Of a stretch of DNA of 64,000 nt, positions 17,326 through 25,943 are shown in pieces. The stretch lies in NCBI GenBank assembly GCA_034926865.1, contig JAYFQP010000006.1:1-64000 (forward strand), read 5' to 3'. How positions within the stretch are numbered: position 1 is the stretch's first letter; each line of letters begins with the position of its first letter. A program made the translations under genes and the position numbers. The stretch is from RGIG1902 sp034926865. GTDB lineage: Bacteria > Bacillota > Clostridia > Oscillospirales > Butyricicoccaceae. The notes under the pieces were generated by a model. The model was not told the DNA's origin and searched no databases. It saw only the letters and a list, made by a program, of their open reading frames with translations.

Positions 17326-19824
17326 ATGAGCAAAATCACAAAGCCTGAGGAACATTTTGGGTTTAGGCCAGGCGCTGACTGTGAACTTGCCAGATGGGAC
17401 AAGATAGTCGAGTATTTTTACCTGCTGGAAAAACAGTCTGACCGTATTTCTGTCACCGATATGGGGCCGAGCACCGAAGGAAATCCGTTTCTCAAGGTTA
17501 TTATCACATCTCCTCAAAATCATAGAAATCTTGAAGAGATCAGGCAAGCAAGCATGGCACTGGCCGATCCCAGAGGACTTTCGGATGAAGAAATTAAATC
17601 CCTTGTCAAAAAGGGGAAGGCTGTGTCTGTTCAGAGCATGAGCCTCCATGCAACAGAGGTCGGCGGCACACAAATGGCGGTTAACCTTGCATATGATCTC
17701 GTTTCTCAAAGTACAGAAGAGATCATGAATATTCTTGATAACGTAGTGTTCGTAATGGTACCCTGTTTTAACCCCGATGGCCAGATAATGGTTACCGACT
17801 GGTATTACAGTACTAAGGGCACGCCTTATGAGGGAAGCAATTACCCCAAGCTTTACCACAAGTATACGGGCCATGATAACAACCGCGACGCATTTGCCCA
17901 GAATATTATCGAATCGAGATACATGGGGCAGATACTATTCCATGAATGGATGCCGCAGTCGTATCAGGATCACCATCATATGGGCAGTTACGGCGCAAGA
18001 ATACAGATCGCTCCTTATAAGAATCCGCTTCGCCAGTATGTCGATCCTCTTGTATGGAGAGAGCTTAACTGGTATGGCGCCAACATGGCCTATCAAATGG
18101 ATGAAAACGGCCTTGATGGCGTTTCTTCGGGTGCGCAGTATCCCGCTTGGGGCCATTATGGATATCACTGGATTACAAACAGCCACAATATCGCTGGCAT
18201 GCTGACAGAGTCGGCTTCAGCTAAGCTGGCCAGCCCTAAATATATCGACCCGACACAGCTAAAGGGTGACGGAGACATCATGCAGCCCGATTATGAGGCG
18301 CAGACCAACTTCCCCAGCCCATGGCCCGGCGGATGGTGGAGGCTTGGCGATATTGTAAACAGAATGTATATGGCGGCATATGCGCTTCTTGATACAATGG
18401 CAAGAAATAGAGAGGCTGTACTTTCAAATATGGCCCGCAAGGCTTTGAATCAGACAGAGCGTGGGGCAGAAAGCGGCGAATATGCCTACATAATCCCAGA
18501 AAATCAGCATGACAAAGGTGAGGTCAAGCATCTTATAAGGATTTTAAGGCAGCAGAATGTTGAAGTAAAAAGAGCTGTCAGGCCTTTTGATGTCGAAAGT
18601 GTAACATATCCTGTTGGTACCTATGTTGTATTCCTGGCTCAGCCAAAGATGGGGCTTATCAAGAATCTTATAGGCAGAACAAGATATCCCGACAACCAGT
18701 GGACAAGGGATGCAACCGGCGCCTTTACGGCGTTTGACTCGGCTGCAGATACAGTAAATGAATATATGAATGTGGCTGCCATTCCCGCCGGGGCAAAGTT
18801 CGAGGGTGAGTTTGAGACAGTTGAAGGCATGGGGCCGGTTTGTGCATACAAGGTGCTTGAGGGAACCAAATACGTTTTAAGCGCCAAAGAAAACTCGGCG
18901 TTTAAGGCTGTCAATATGCTTTTGTCACAGGGCTTTAAGGTGTATAGAATTGATACATGCCCATGGCATGACTTTTATGTTGAGTGCGATGGCGAAAAAA
19001 TAGCAGCCATACTTGAAAAAGCACCTACTGTTCATCGCATCGTAGATAAGCCTTACGAGAAGATGACTGAGATCAAGCCGCTTAAGGTAGCCATGTATCA
19101 GCGTTATTACCTTGGCAATGCCGACGAGGGCTGGACGAGACTTGTGCTTGAAAACAATTTCTTCGAGTATACGTCGGTGTTTGATAAGGATATTGCAGAG
19201 GGTCTTGCCGGTTTTGATGTCCTTATCCTGCCCAGTGACTCAGAGGGCTTCATCCTTGGCCCCAAGAACTGCCCGGAGGATCTCAATATGAAGCGCATGA
19301 TGCAGTGGGTAGGGCCTCAGCCTGAGAAATATATGAGTGGAATAGGCCCTGAGGGTGCGCTTAAAATAAAAGAATTTGTGGAAAATGGCGGAAGGCTGTT
19401 GGCCTTTAATCAGACATGTGATTTTGCGATTAATTATCTCAGCCTCGGCGTTAAGAATATCGTGCGTGGGCTGCCTGCAAAAGAGTTCAACACTCACGGC
19501 TCTACACTTCGAGCAAAGGTAGACAATACCCAGAATGTATGCTATGGCATGCCAAAACAGGCATATATTTTCCATTGGAATGGCCCATCATTCGAGATAT
19601 CGGATATGTTCAATGCGGATAAGTATGATATCGCGATAAGTTATGAGGACAAAGAGGTTTTGAGAAGCGGACTTTTGACCGGCGAAAAGTATGTTGCAGG
19701 CAAGGGGGCAGTAGTTACTTGCCGCAAGGGGGCAGGAGAAGTGGTGCTTTATGGCTTTGGCCCTCAAAACAGAGCGCAGACTACAGGTGTTTTCAAGCTT
19801 TTGTTCAACATGCTTTATAAATAA
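17326..19824 (+). CDS. M14-family zinc carboxypeptidase, large cytosolic form
   Basis: 832 aa. The M14 zinc motif H108-A-T-E111 lies in S-L-H-A-T-E-V-G-G. F-N-P-D-G (about 148-152) and H-D-N-N-R-D (about 183-188, substrate Asn-Arg) follow, then a histidine-rich Q-D-H-H-H-M-G that holds the third ligand region. M-L-T-E-S-A near residue 297 is a candidate for the catalytic Glu. Beyond about residue 400 is a long extension with no motif I can name; its E-G...L-P-S-D-S-E-G-F and F-V-E-N-G-G-R-L-L-A-F pattern looks like a class I glutamine-amidotransferase-like fold. No signal peptide is seen, so it should act on imported peptides. GGGAGG precedes ATG 17326. Confidence 0.85.
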   Translation: MSKITKPEEHFGFRPGADCELARWDKIVEYFYLLEKQSDRISVTDMGPSTEGNPFLKVIITSPQNHRNLEEIRQASMALADPRGLSDEEIKSLVKKGKAVSVQSMSLHATEVGGTQMAVNLAYDLVSQSTEEIMNILDNVVFVMVPCFNPDGQIMVTDWYYSTKGTPYEGSNYPKLYHKYTGHDNNRDAFAQNIIESRYMGQILFHEWMPQSYQDHHHMGSYGARIQIAPYKNPLRQYVDPLVWRELNWYGANMAYQMDENGLDGVSSGAQYPAWGHYGYHWITNSHNIAGMLTESASAKLASPKYIDPTQLKGDGDIMQPDYEAQTNFPSPWPGGWWRLGDIVNRMYMAAYALLDTMARNREAVLSNMARKALNQTERGAESGEYAYIIPENQHDKGEVKHLIRILRQQNVEVKRAVRPFDVESVTYPVGTYVVFLAQPKMGLIKNLIGRTRYPDNQWTRDATGAFTAFDSAADTVNEYMNVAAIPAGAKFEGEFETVEGMGPVCAYKVLEGTKYVLSAKENSAFKAVNMLLSQGFKVYRIDTCPWHDFYVECDGEKIAAILEKAPTVHRIVDKPYEKMTEIKPLKVAMYQRYYLGNADEGWTRLVLENNFFEYTSVFDKDIAEGLAGFDVLILPSDSEGFILGPKNCPEDLNMKRMMQWVGPQPEKYMSGIGPEGALKIKEFVENGGRLLAFNQTCDFAINYLSLGVKNIVRGLPAKEFNTHGSTLRAKVDNTQNVCYGMPKQAYIFHWNGPSFEISDMFNADKYDIAISYEDKEVLRSGLLTGEKYVAGKGAVVTCRKGAGEVVLYGFGPQNRAQTTGVFKLLFNMLYK

Positions 19825-19855
19825 GATTTTTTGGCTTTCTGTAAGAAGTACTTGG

Positions 19856-19884
19856 CAGGCGGGACAGTTTTGTCCCGCCTGTTT
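19856..19884 (+). terminator. Terminator of the M14 peptidase gene
   Basis: An 11-bp perfect stem (19856-19866 with 19871-19881), loop gttt, followed by a short T run. Confidence 0.8.
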
Positions 19885-19998
19885 CAATTAATATCAGGCT
19901 TTAGCTTTTGTGGTGGGTTGAGTATTGGTGTTGTGCAATGCAATTTTTAATATGCGTGAATAAAGGATGAAAAGACAGGAAAAATCTTTGTTTGGGTA

Positions 19999-20027
19999 TT
20001 GACAGGGCTGAAAAAAGAATATATACT
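19999..20027 (+). promoter_or_regulatory. Promoter of the Rrf2-rubrerythrin operon
   Basis: TTGACA (19999-20004), 17-bp spacer, TATACT (20022-20027). The TTG start of the Rrf2 gene is 27 bases downstream. Confidence 0.82.
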
Positions 20028-20053
20028 AAAAACGTAGACAAGGGGGCGAGAGA

Positions 20054-20461
20054 TTGAGAATAACTCATGAAGCCGATTATGCGGTAAGAATAGTTTATGT
20101 GCTCGCATTGGAAAAAAGGATGCTTCCGGCAAGAGATATTGCCCAAAAATCAGGGGTGACTCTCAGGTTTGCCCTGAAAATACTTCGCAAGCTTGCTTCT
20201 GAGGGAGTTGTTATATCCTATAAAGGGTCTTGCGGCGGATACGAGTTGGCAGTAAAGCCGGACGATCTGTCTCTGGGAGCCGTTATAGAACATATTGACG
20301 GGCCCTTGACTATAAGCCATTGCCTTGAGGAGAGCTTCTATTGTACAAGGGTGGGGGACGATAAAGCCGGATGCCGTTTTCGAAAGGTTTATGACGAGAT
20401 CAGCAATGAGCTTAGAAATAAGCTTTATGGTATAAAAATAAGTGATTTTATAAAAGAATAA
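20054..20461 (+). CDS. Rrf2-family transcriptional regulator
   Basis: 135 aa, starting at TTG behind a G-rich ribosome binding site. M-R-I-T-H-E-A-D-Y-A-V-R and the winged-helix segment A-R-D-I-A-Q-K-S-G...F-A-L-K-I-L-R-K-L are diagnostic of Rrf2. Three cysteines (H-C-L-E-E-S-F-Y-C-T-R and A-G-C-R-F, about residues 95, 102 and 111) fit the iron-sulfur ligand region of IscR/RsrR/NsrR-type sensors. It is followed after 15 bases by reverse rubrerythrin, so it probably senses oxidative or iron-sulfur stress and controls this operon. Which signal it senses is not visible. Confidence 0.9.
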   Translation: MRITHEADYAVRIVYVLALEKRMLPARDIAQKSGVTLRFALKILRKLASEGVVISYKGSCGGYELAVKPDDLSLGAVIEHIDGPLTISHCLEESFYCTRVGDDKAGCRFRKVYDEISNELRNKLYGIKISDFIKE

Positions 20462-20476
20462 CAGGAGGAACATTAA

Positions 20477-21022
20477 ATGAAAAAGTTTGTTTGCACAGTA
20501 TGTGGATATGTTCATGAGGGCGATACTCCCCCCGAAAAATGTCCCGTATGCGGAGCTCCCGCATCTAAATTTGTAGAGCAGGCAGGCGAAATGGTTTGGG
20601 CTTCCGAGCATGTTGTCGGCGTAGCTCAGGGAGCGCCTGATGAGATACTCCAAGGCCTTAGAGAGAACTTTCAGGGTGAATGTACCGAAGTAGGCATGTA
20701 TCTTGCTATGGCAAGAGTAGCCCACAGGGAAGGATATCCTGAGATTGGCCTTTACTGGGAGAAGGCAGCCCATGAGGAGGCTGAGCACGCTTCTAAGTTC
20801 GCCGAGCTTTTGGGTGAGGTAGTAACCAATTCCACCAAGAAGAATCTGGAGATGAGAGTTGAGGCGGAAAACGGCGCCACAGCTGGTAAGACAGCTCTTG
20901 CCAAGCTTGCCAAGCAGAATAACCTCGACGCCATTCACGATACAGTACATGAGATGGCCCGCGACGAAGCCCGACACGGCAAGGCCTTCGCCGGCCTGCT
21001 GAATCGGTACTTCGGCAAGTAA
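20477..21022 (+). CDS. Reverse rubrerythrin (rubredoxin domain N-terminal), peroxide reductase
   Basis: 181 aa. The rubredoxin-type iron site is at the N-terminus (Cys6, Cys9, Cys22, Cys25), the reverse of classical rubrerythrin. The diiron four-helix domain follows, with E-C-T-E-V near residue 73, H-E-E-A-E-H near residue 97 and R-D-E-A-R-H near residue 165. Clostridial homologues are NADH-dependent peroxide reductases induced by oxygen and fed by a rubredoxin system. AGGAGG precedes ATG 20477. It is probably co-transcribed with the Rrf2 gene. FprA and rubredoxin genes lie elsewhere in the window (54893-56281). Confidence 0.94.
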   Translation: MKKFVCTVCGYVHEGDTPPEKCPVCGAPASKFVEQAGEMVWASEHVVGVAQGAPDEILQGLRENFQGECTEVGMYLAMARVAHREGYPEIGLYWEKAAHEEAEHASKFAELLGEVVTNSTKKNLEMRVEAENGATAGKTALAKLAKQNNLDAIHDTVHEMARDEARHGKAFAGLLNRYFGK

Positions 21023-21039
21023 AACACCAGTTTGACATA

Positions 21040-21073
21040 GAGGCACGGCGCTTGCGCCGTGCCTCTCTTTTTT
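21040..21073 (+). terminator. Terminator of the rubrerythrin operon
   Basis: An 11-bp perfect GC-rich stem (21040-21050 with 21055-21065), 4-nt loop, then TCTTTTTT. Confidence 0.92.
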
Positions 21074-21075
21074 AA

Positions 21076-21110
21076 AAATAATTGGTCAGGCATTTCTATG
21101 CCTGACCAAT
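21076..21110 (-). terminator. Terminator of the ten-gene opp operon
   Basis: A perfect 13-bp stem (21081-21093 with 21098-21110). On the minus strand it is followed by TATTTTT. It lies just past the GntR stop codon and is convergent with the rubrerythrin terminator. Confidence 0.88.
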
Positions 21111-21152
21111 CTTTGATTATGGCCAATATAAACGCTAATCGGTTCGAAAAGC

Positions 21153-21887
21153 TTAGATTGCACTGAGCTGAAGCTCTACCTCAAAGGAATACTGAGTATA
21201 TTCGTAGATGAGATGCATGTATTCTACAAGCTCGCCGGAAGCGTTGAAGCCACGACGCACGATTGAGAGAACAGGCCAGCCTTCCGCGATATTGAGAGCC
21301 TTGGCAGCTTTGGGAGAGGCGGCGTCGGCTCTGATTATCTGCTTGCCCTTGCCGAGAATCATGTTCCATTTGCTCTCGTAAAGCTGGTAGATGGTGTATT
21401 TTGCAACATCCGATTTAGTAATAAACTCTCCATATTTAAGGGGAAGATATATCTCTGCATATGCAGCCTTTATCCCCTCCATCACATGAACTCTTTCGAT
21501 ATGAAGGCATCTTTTCCCCAGCCCTCTTTTAAGCTCGGCATCAAAATGGCATGGGGTATCGATTATCTCAAACGAAGAAACTTCTACTTTTGATGAAAGG
21601 TGGCTTTCAGATATAATATTCTCAACGCCGGTAAGTCGTGTAAGATGGTCTTGCAGAATTGTGTTTTTGACAAAGGTACCCTTGCCCTGAGCCACATCTA
21701 TAAGCCCCTGCTGATTCAGTAGACCTATAGCCTTTCGGACGGTGATAAGGCTGACACCAAAGCGCTCGGCGAGCCCGGCATGAGTGCCTATATTGCCTGA
21801 AGGGTCATATTTTTTATCAAGGATCTCTTCTTTCAGCAGAGCGGCAATTTGCTCATACATGGGCACACTTGAGTTTTTGTTGATCAA
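21153..21887 (-). CDS. GntR-family regulator with UTRA ligand domain (HutC subfamily)
   Basis: About 244 aa. The winged helix-turn-helix at about residues 8-75 has P-M-Y-E-Q-I-A, then G-T-H-A-G-L-A-E-R-F-G-V-S-L-I-T-V-R-K-A, and Q-G-K-G-T-F-V. The rest (about 85-240) is a UTRA effector domain, ending in a Y-M-H-L-I-Y-E-Y-T-Q-Y-S-F-E-V-type strand. The AGGTGA ribosome binding site selects TTG 21887; the frame open to 21923 is not used. It is the last gene of the opp operon, so its product can report on operon transcription. It is the natural candidate to bind the palindrome at 31747-31778. Confidence 0.88.
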   Translation of the reverse strand: MINKNSSVPMYEQIAALLKEEILDKKYDPSGNIGTHAGLAERFGVSLITVRKAIGLLNQQGLIDVAQGKGTFVKNTILQDHLTRLTGVENIISESHLSSKVEVSSFEIIDTPCHFDAELKRGLGKRCLHIERVHVMEGIKAAYAEIYLPLKYGEFITKSDVAKYTIYQLYESKWNMILGKGKQIIRADAASPKAAKALNIAEGWPVLSIVRRGFNASGELVEYMHLIYEYTQYSFEVELQLSAI

Positions 21888-21935
21888 AGTTATCACCTCA
21901 CACACTAAATAGAGTAAGACCACGGGGGAAGAATG

Positions 21936-23153
21936 TCAAGCCAAAAGCGAAATAGATCTTTGCAAAATCGTTGACATTTCTTCAATTTGGTCTGCTGTGA
22001 CGGTATATGGGGGTTTCAGCATAAAAGAGTTATTTGCCGAAGGCGATACAAGAAGGCCGCTTTCCCTCAGTAGAGGCATGAGCTTATTAAAACCTTCGCG
22101 GTCGGAAAGCTCGACAGCGCAGGCCAGCCCCATACAGCGGATATCTCTTATTAAAGCCGGGTATTTCTCAGCAATAGAGCGCAGTTTTCCCTCCATCAGG
22201 GAAGACATGTTTTTTATATGCTCGAGAAGGCCTTTTTCAAGAAGATTTTCAAATACGGCACATGCAGCACAACAGGCTAGGGGATCATCGCCTGCACCGC
22301 CAGTTAGTGCGTGGATATATTTTTCCTCAGGTACATCTTTTGTCAAAAGAGCGCTTATGTGAAAGCCGTTGCCAAGCCCTTTGCCTAAAAGGAGCATATC
22401 GGGGTCGAGCCCTTCGTCCTGATAGCGGTAAAGGCTGCCGGTTCTCCCCATGCCGCTTTGTATTTCGTCAAGAATGAAGAGGGCACCTCTTTTGTGCGCC
22501 CAAGCTTCAAGAGCTTTAAGCCATCCTTTTGGCGGAATTATGACGCCGCCTCCCTGATAAGGCTCTACGATCACGGCGCCTATATCATTTGCTGATTCAT
22601 ATGCCACTTTATTATCGAGAAACCTGAGGCAGAAAAAGCCGCAGCTTCCGCATTCTTTTTCAAAAGGGCAGTGTGAGCAGTCAGGATAAGGGCTGAAAAC
22701 AATACCGGGAGCTATGGGGCCATAGTGTGTTTTGCGTTTTGGTAGGCCGGACATTGAGGCGCTGAGGTGAGTGCGGCCATGTATACTGTTCCAAAAAGAG
22801 AGAACTTCGGTTTTGCCGGTCATCTTAAGAGCGGTTTTTACGGCCCATTCGGTTGTCTCCGACCCCGAGGAGGTCAGGTGGATTGCATTATACTTGTGTC
22901 CTGTTGTTTCCATAAGAAAGCTATAAAGCTTTTCCTTGTCGGGAGAATATCCCGACTTTCCGCTTGTCACGCCGTGAAGGCCGGTTGTCACGCGGTTTAT
23001 AAAATGCTCGTTGTTTTGGCCGAGAACTACGCATATCTCATTGAAATCAAGGTATGTTTTGCCCTCGATGTCTTTTAGCTGTGCTCCGCTGCCTGAAACC
23101 AGATTAAGCTTTTTTGTATGAGTGACAGGCTGAAGAATATCGTAATTTTCCAT
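21936..23153 (-). CDS. Class III PLP-dependent aminotransferase
   Basis: About 405 aa. The class III signature is present: T-S-S-G-S-E-T-T-E, F-I-L-D-E-I-Q-S-G-M-G-R-T-G-S and the PLP lysine in L-L-L-G-K-G-L-G-N-G-F. A Cys-rich insert (C-S-H-C-P-F-E-K-E-C-G-S-C-G-F-F-C) occurs between the first and second thirds, as in some omega-amino-acid/D-amino-acid aminotransferases. It would move the amino group of an omega- or modified amino acid to a 2-oxo acid; the substrate is not evident. AAGGAG before ATG 23153 fixes the start. It is in the opp operon, 11 bases after the creatininase gene. Confidence 0.9.
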   Translation of the reverse strand: MENYDILQPVTHTKKLNLVSGSGAQLKDIEGKTYLDFNEICVVLGQNNEHFINRVTTGLHGVTSGKSGYSPDKEKLYSFLMETTGHKYNAIHLTSSGSETTEWAVKTALKMTGKTEVLSFWNSIHGRTHLSASMSGLPKRKTHYGPIAPGIVFSPYPDCSHCPFEKECGSCGFFCLRFLDNKVAYESANDIGAVIVEPYQGGGVIIPPKGWLKALEAWAHKRGALFILDEIQSGMGRTGSLYRYQDEGLDPDMLLLGKGLGNGFHISALLTKDVPEEKYIHALTGGAGDDPLACCAACAVFENLLEKGLLEHIKNMSSLMEGKLRSIAEKYPALIRDIRCMGLACAVELSDREGFNKLMPLLRESGLLVSPSANNSFMLKPPYTVTADQIEEMSTILQRSISLLA

Positions 23154-23164
23154 ATATATGCTCC

Positions 23165-23923
23165 TTATTCTTTGAGGTCGCAGGGCTCCCATTTGATATA
23201 TTCATTAAGGAAGGCTGCGAGATCATCGATCTGAGCCTTAAGTATGGCCCTGCCTTTTTCTTCTGTGGCAAGCGTGCTGTTCCCGTTTGTGCCGCATTCT
23301 GTACACATACGGTTGGGAAAATAGACTTTTTCAAAGCCTTCTCCGCGGGCATGGGGGAAGAATGCAGAATACTCTTCGGTTGTTTTATCCATATGCACAA
23401 GCTCAGGGTGTAAATGGAGTATGGAAGATGTCTCCGCTTCGTCTCCGTGGCCTCCTCGTTTTTGTGAACACACGCTTTTTTCTGTTTCTCTTCCGAGGCC
23501 GGTACAATCGGAGACAGCTACTTTGACATCTAACTCGTTGTTCATAGTCAGAGCAAGAAGCTTGAGAGGGATATGTGTTGAGACCCCTCCGTCGAGGATA
23601 AGGAACTTTTTGACACCAAAGCGTACGAAGCTCATAAGAATATCTTTTACATATTCAATGAAATGCTGGTAATCTATGCTTACCGAACCTTTCCACTTAA
23701 TAAAGGCTGGAAAATATGCATATGGCAGGGTGGGCAGGGTCAACACATCGCATATTTTTGTGACTTCTTTTGCAAGGTAATCAGTGACAAAAAAGTCGGT
23801 ACCCATAGGCAGGTGATTGCCATGCTCCTTAGAGCCTCCGCCGATGGGAAGCACGATGACTGTCCTTTCATTAATAAGATCACGGCATTGTTCGTATGTC
23901 AATTCGCTTATCAGATGTCCCAT
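23165..23923 (-). CDS. Creatininase-family amidohydrolase
   Basis: 252 aa. The family metal-site pattern is clear: G-G-G-S-K-E-H-G-N-H-L-P-M-G-T-D (Glu, His and Asp ligands, about residues 27-42), then I-L-D-G-G...H near 110 and G-G-H-G-D-E-A-E-T-S near 157-166. The family hydrolyses cyclic amides such as creatinine, formamidopyrimidines, or peptide bonds (MftE). Placement next to a peptide importer and peptidases suggests it opens or cleaves a component of an imported peptide-like molecule. That is inference. It is in the opp operon. Confidence 0.88.
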   Translation of the reverse strand: MGHLISELTYEQCRDLINERTVIVLPIGGGSKEHGNHLPMGTDFFVTDYLAKEVTKICDVLTLPTLPYAYFPAFIKWKGSVSIDYQHFIEYVKDILMSFVRFGVKKFLILDGGVSTHIPLKLLALTMNNELDVKVAVSDCTGLGRETEKSVCSQKRGGHGDEAETSSILHLHPELVHMDKTTEEYSAFFPHARGEGFEKVYFPNRMCTECGTNGNSTLATEEKGRAILKAQIDDLAAFLNEYIKWEPCDLKE

Positions 23924-23955
23924 AATATATCTCCTTTACTTATTGATTTTGTACG

Positions 23956-24921
23956 TTATCGCCTGTTAAGTTCCTCTGCCATGTGGCAGGCTGTAAAGTG
24001 GCCGGGCGAAAGCTCCCTGAGCACAGGTTGTGCGGAAGAGCAAATGTCCTGGGCGTATGGGCAACGTGGGCAGAACTTGCAGCCTGGAGGTGGATTGATG
24101 GGGTTTGGTATTTCTCCCGTGAGCTTTATACGGTTTTTCACCCCTCTTGCCCCTATGTCAGGTATAGCGGAAAAAAGAGCTTTTGTATAGGGGTGCATGG
24201 GGCGCTCATAAAGCTCGGCTGAGGCGGAGATCTCTACGAGTGAGCCCAGGTACATGACGCCTATCCTGTCGGATATATGACGCACCATAGAAAGGTCATG
24301 GGAGATGAAGAGATATGTAAGCCCCAGGTCCTGCTGCAGATCTATCATAAGGTTTATTACCTGGGCTTGTATAGAAACGTCAAGGGCAGCTATGGGCTCG
24401 TCACATACTATAAAATCAGGGTTCATGGCAAGCGCTCTTGCTATGCCGATTCTCTGGCGCTGTCCACCTGAAAGCTCGTGAGGAAATCTGGAGGCGAAAT
24501 CAGGAGTCAGCCCAACTTTGTAAAGAAGCTCTTTTACACGGTCAGCACGGTCACGGGCTTTCATATCAAAATGAACGCGCATACCCTCTTCGATAATTGT
24601 TCCGATTACCATTCTTGGGTCAAGACATGAGTAGGGGTCCTGGAAAATCATTTGGTTGTGGCGTTTGAACTGTTTTTGTTCGGCGTTTGTAAGTGTGGTT
24701 GTCTCCTTGCCCTTATATAATATAGAGCCGGAGGTTTTGGGATATACGCCGAGGATAGTTCGTCCGGTAGTCGTCTTGCCGCAGCCTGATTCTCCCACGA
24801 GGCTGAAGGTTTCGCCCTTTATTATATCAAAGCTTATACTGTCAACAGCCTTTACAACGCCTTTTTTAGCTTTAAAATACCGCTTGAGGTCTCGTATTTC
24901 AAATAACGCGTTATTGTTCAT
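23956..24921 (-). CDS. oppF: Oligopeptide ABC transporter ATPase, OppF-type
   Basis: 321 aa. Walker A G-E-S-G-C-G-K-T-T, signature L-S-G-G-Q-R-Q-R and Walker B I-V-C-D-E-P-I-A-A-L-D. The C-terminal oligo_HPY Cys cluster (P-G-C-K-F-C-P-R-C-P-Y-A...C) of OppF/DppF binds an iron-sulfur cluster in this subfamily. AGGAGG fixes the start at ATG 24921, overlapping oppD by 11 bases; the longer frame to 25086 is out of context. It powers import together with OppD. Confidence 0.94.
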   Translation of the reverse strand: MNNNALFEIRDLKRYFKAKKGVVKAVDSISFDIIKGETFSLVGESGCGKTTTGRTILGVYPKTSGSILYKGKETTTLTNAEQKQFKRHNQMIFQDPYSCLDPRMVIGTIIEEGMRVHFDMKARDRADRVKELLYKVGLTPDFASRFPHELSGGQRQRIGIARALAMNPDFIVCDEPIAALDVSIQAQVINLMIDLQQDLGLTYLFISHDLSMVRHISDRIGVMYLGSLVEISASAELYERPMHPYTKALFSAIPDIGARGVKNRIKLTGEIPNPINPPPGCKFCPRCPYAQDICSSAQPVLRELSPGHFTACHMAEELNRR

Positions 24922-25939
24922 CTGTAATACCTCCTGTTTCCCGCGGTGACAGCACTTTGGGAGCATTGGGATGCAGCAGCCAGCAGCAGGCACCGTGTGT
25001 ATCCGAAAGAGCGGTTTCCTCAGGCTTTTGCTTTTTACAGATGGGCATACAGTATTCGCATCTGGCGGCAAAGGGGCAGTGCTCAAGAGGCAGGATAAGG
25101 TCAGGAGGGGTGCCCTTTAATGAATAGAGCTTGCTTTTTTGCTTGAGGGCCATGCCGGGTATGGAATTGAGCAGAGCCCATGTGTAGGGGTGGCGGGGGT
25201 TTTGAAATATTTCACTCACAGTTCCGCGCTCCACTATAGTCCCTGCGTACATGACCTGTACTTTATCGGCAAAGTCGGAGACTATGCCGAGGTCATGCGT
25301 AACGAGTATGACTGACATACCGAATTGTTCCTTGAGCGATCGGAGAAGATCCAGAAGCTGGGCTTGGATTGTAACGTCAAGCGCCGTAGTAGGCTCATCA
25401 GCTATCAGTAAGGTGGGATTCATAGCCAGCGCAATGGCTATCATGACCCTTTGCCGCATACCACCTGAAAGCTGATGGGGATAGTTTTTAAGCCTGTCAT
25501 GAGCCGCAGGTATTTCAACCAGGGATAAAAGTTCCTCAGCACGTTTTCGAGCATCGGATTTTGTGGAGCTTGAATGGGTGAGTATATTTTCTGTGATCTG
25601 ATTTCCTATGGTCATAGTGGGGTTGAGAGAGGTCATTGAGTCCTGAAAGATCATTGATATCTCGCTGCCCCTTATTTCATTAAGGCGCTTTTTATCCATT
25701 CTCAGGATATCCTCGCCTTTATAAGCTATCTTTGAGCCTTCCTTGATTACACCGGAGGTTCGGCTTAGAAGACGCATGATGCTTTTGGATGTGACTGTCT
25801 TGCCGCAGCCCGATTCGCCCACAAGGGCCAATGTTTCTCTTTCTCCCACAGTAAAAGATACATTTCTTACGGCTTTTACCTCTCCTGCATATGACATAAA
25901 GGAGACACTCAGATTTTCTACATTAAGTAATTGAGACAT
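24911..25939 (-). CDS. oppD: Oligopeptide ABC transporter ATPase, OppD-type
   Basis: 342 aa. Walker A G-E-S-G-C-G-K-T-V, signature L-S-G-G-M-R-Q-R and Walker B L-I-A-D-E-P-T-T-A-L-D are intact. A C-terminal Cys cluster (C-P-F-A-A-R-C-E-Y-C...C) marks the OppD/DppD subfamily. GGAGG precedes ATG 25939, four bases after the oppC stop. It pairs with OppF as the second ATPase of the importer. Confidence 0.94.
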   Translation of the reverse strand: MSQLLNVENLSVSFMSYAGEVKAVRNVSFTVGERETLALVGESGCGKTVTSKSIMRLLSRTSGVIKEGSKIAYKGEDILRMDKKRLNEIRGSEISMIFQDSMTSLNPTMTIGNQITENILTHSSSTKSDARKRAEELLSLVEIPAAHDRLKNYPHQLSGGMRQRVMIAIALAMNPTLLIADEPTTALDVTIQAQLLDLLRSLKEQFGMSVILVTHDLGIVSDFADKVQVMYAGTIVERGTVSEIFQNPRHPYTWALLNSIPGMALKQKSKLYSLKGTPPDLILPLEHCPFAARCEYCMPICKKQKPEETALSDTHGACCWLLHPNAPKVLSPRETGGITDEQ

Positions 25940-25943
25940 TCTG

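Noticed and set aside
17320..17874. 184-codon minus-strand frame opposite the M14 peptidase
   Set aside because: Antisense to strong M14 motifs, without start signals.
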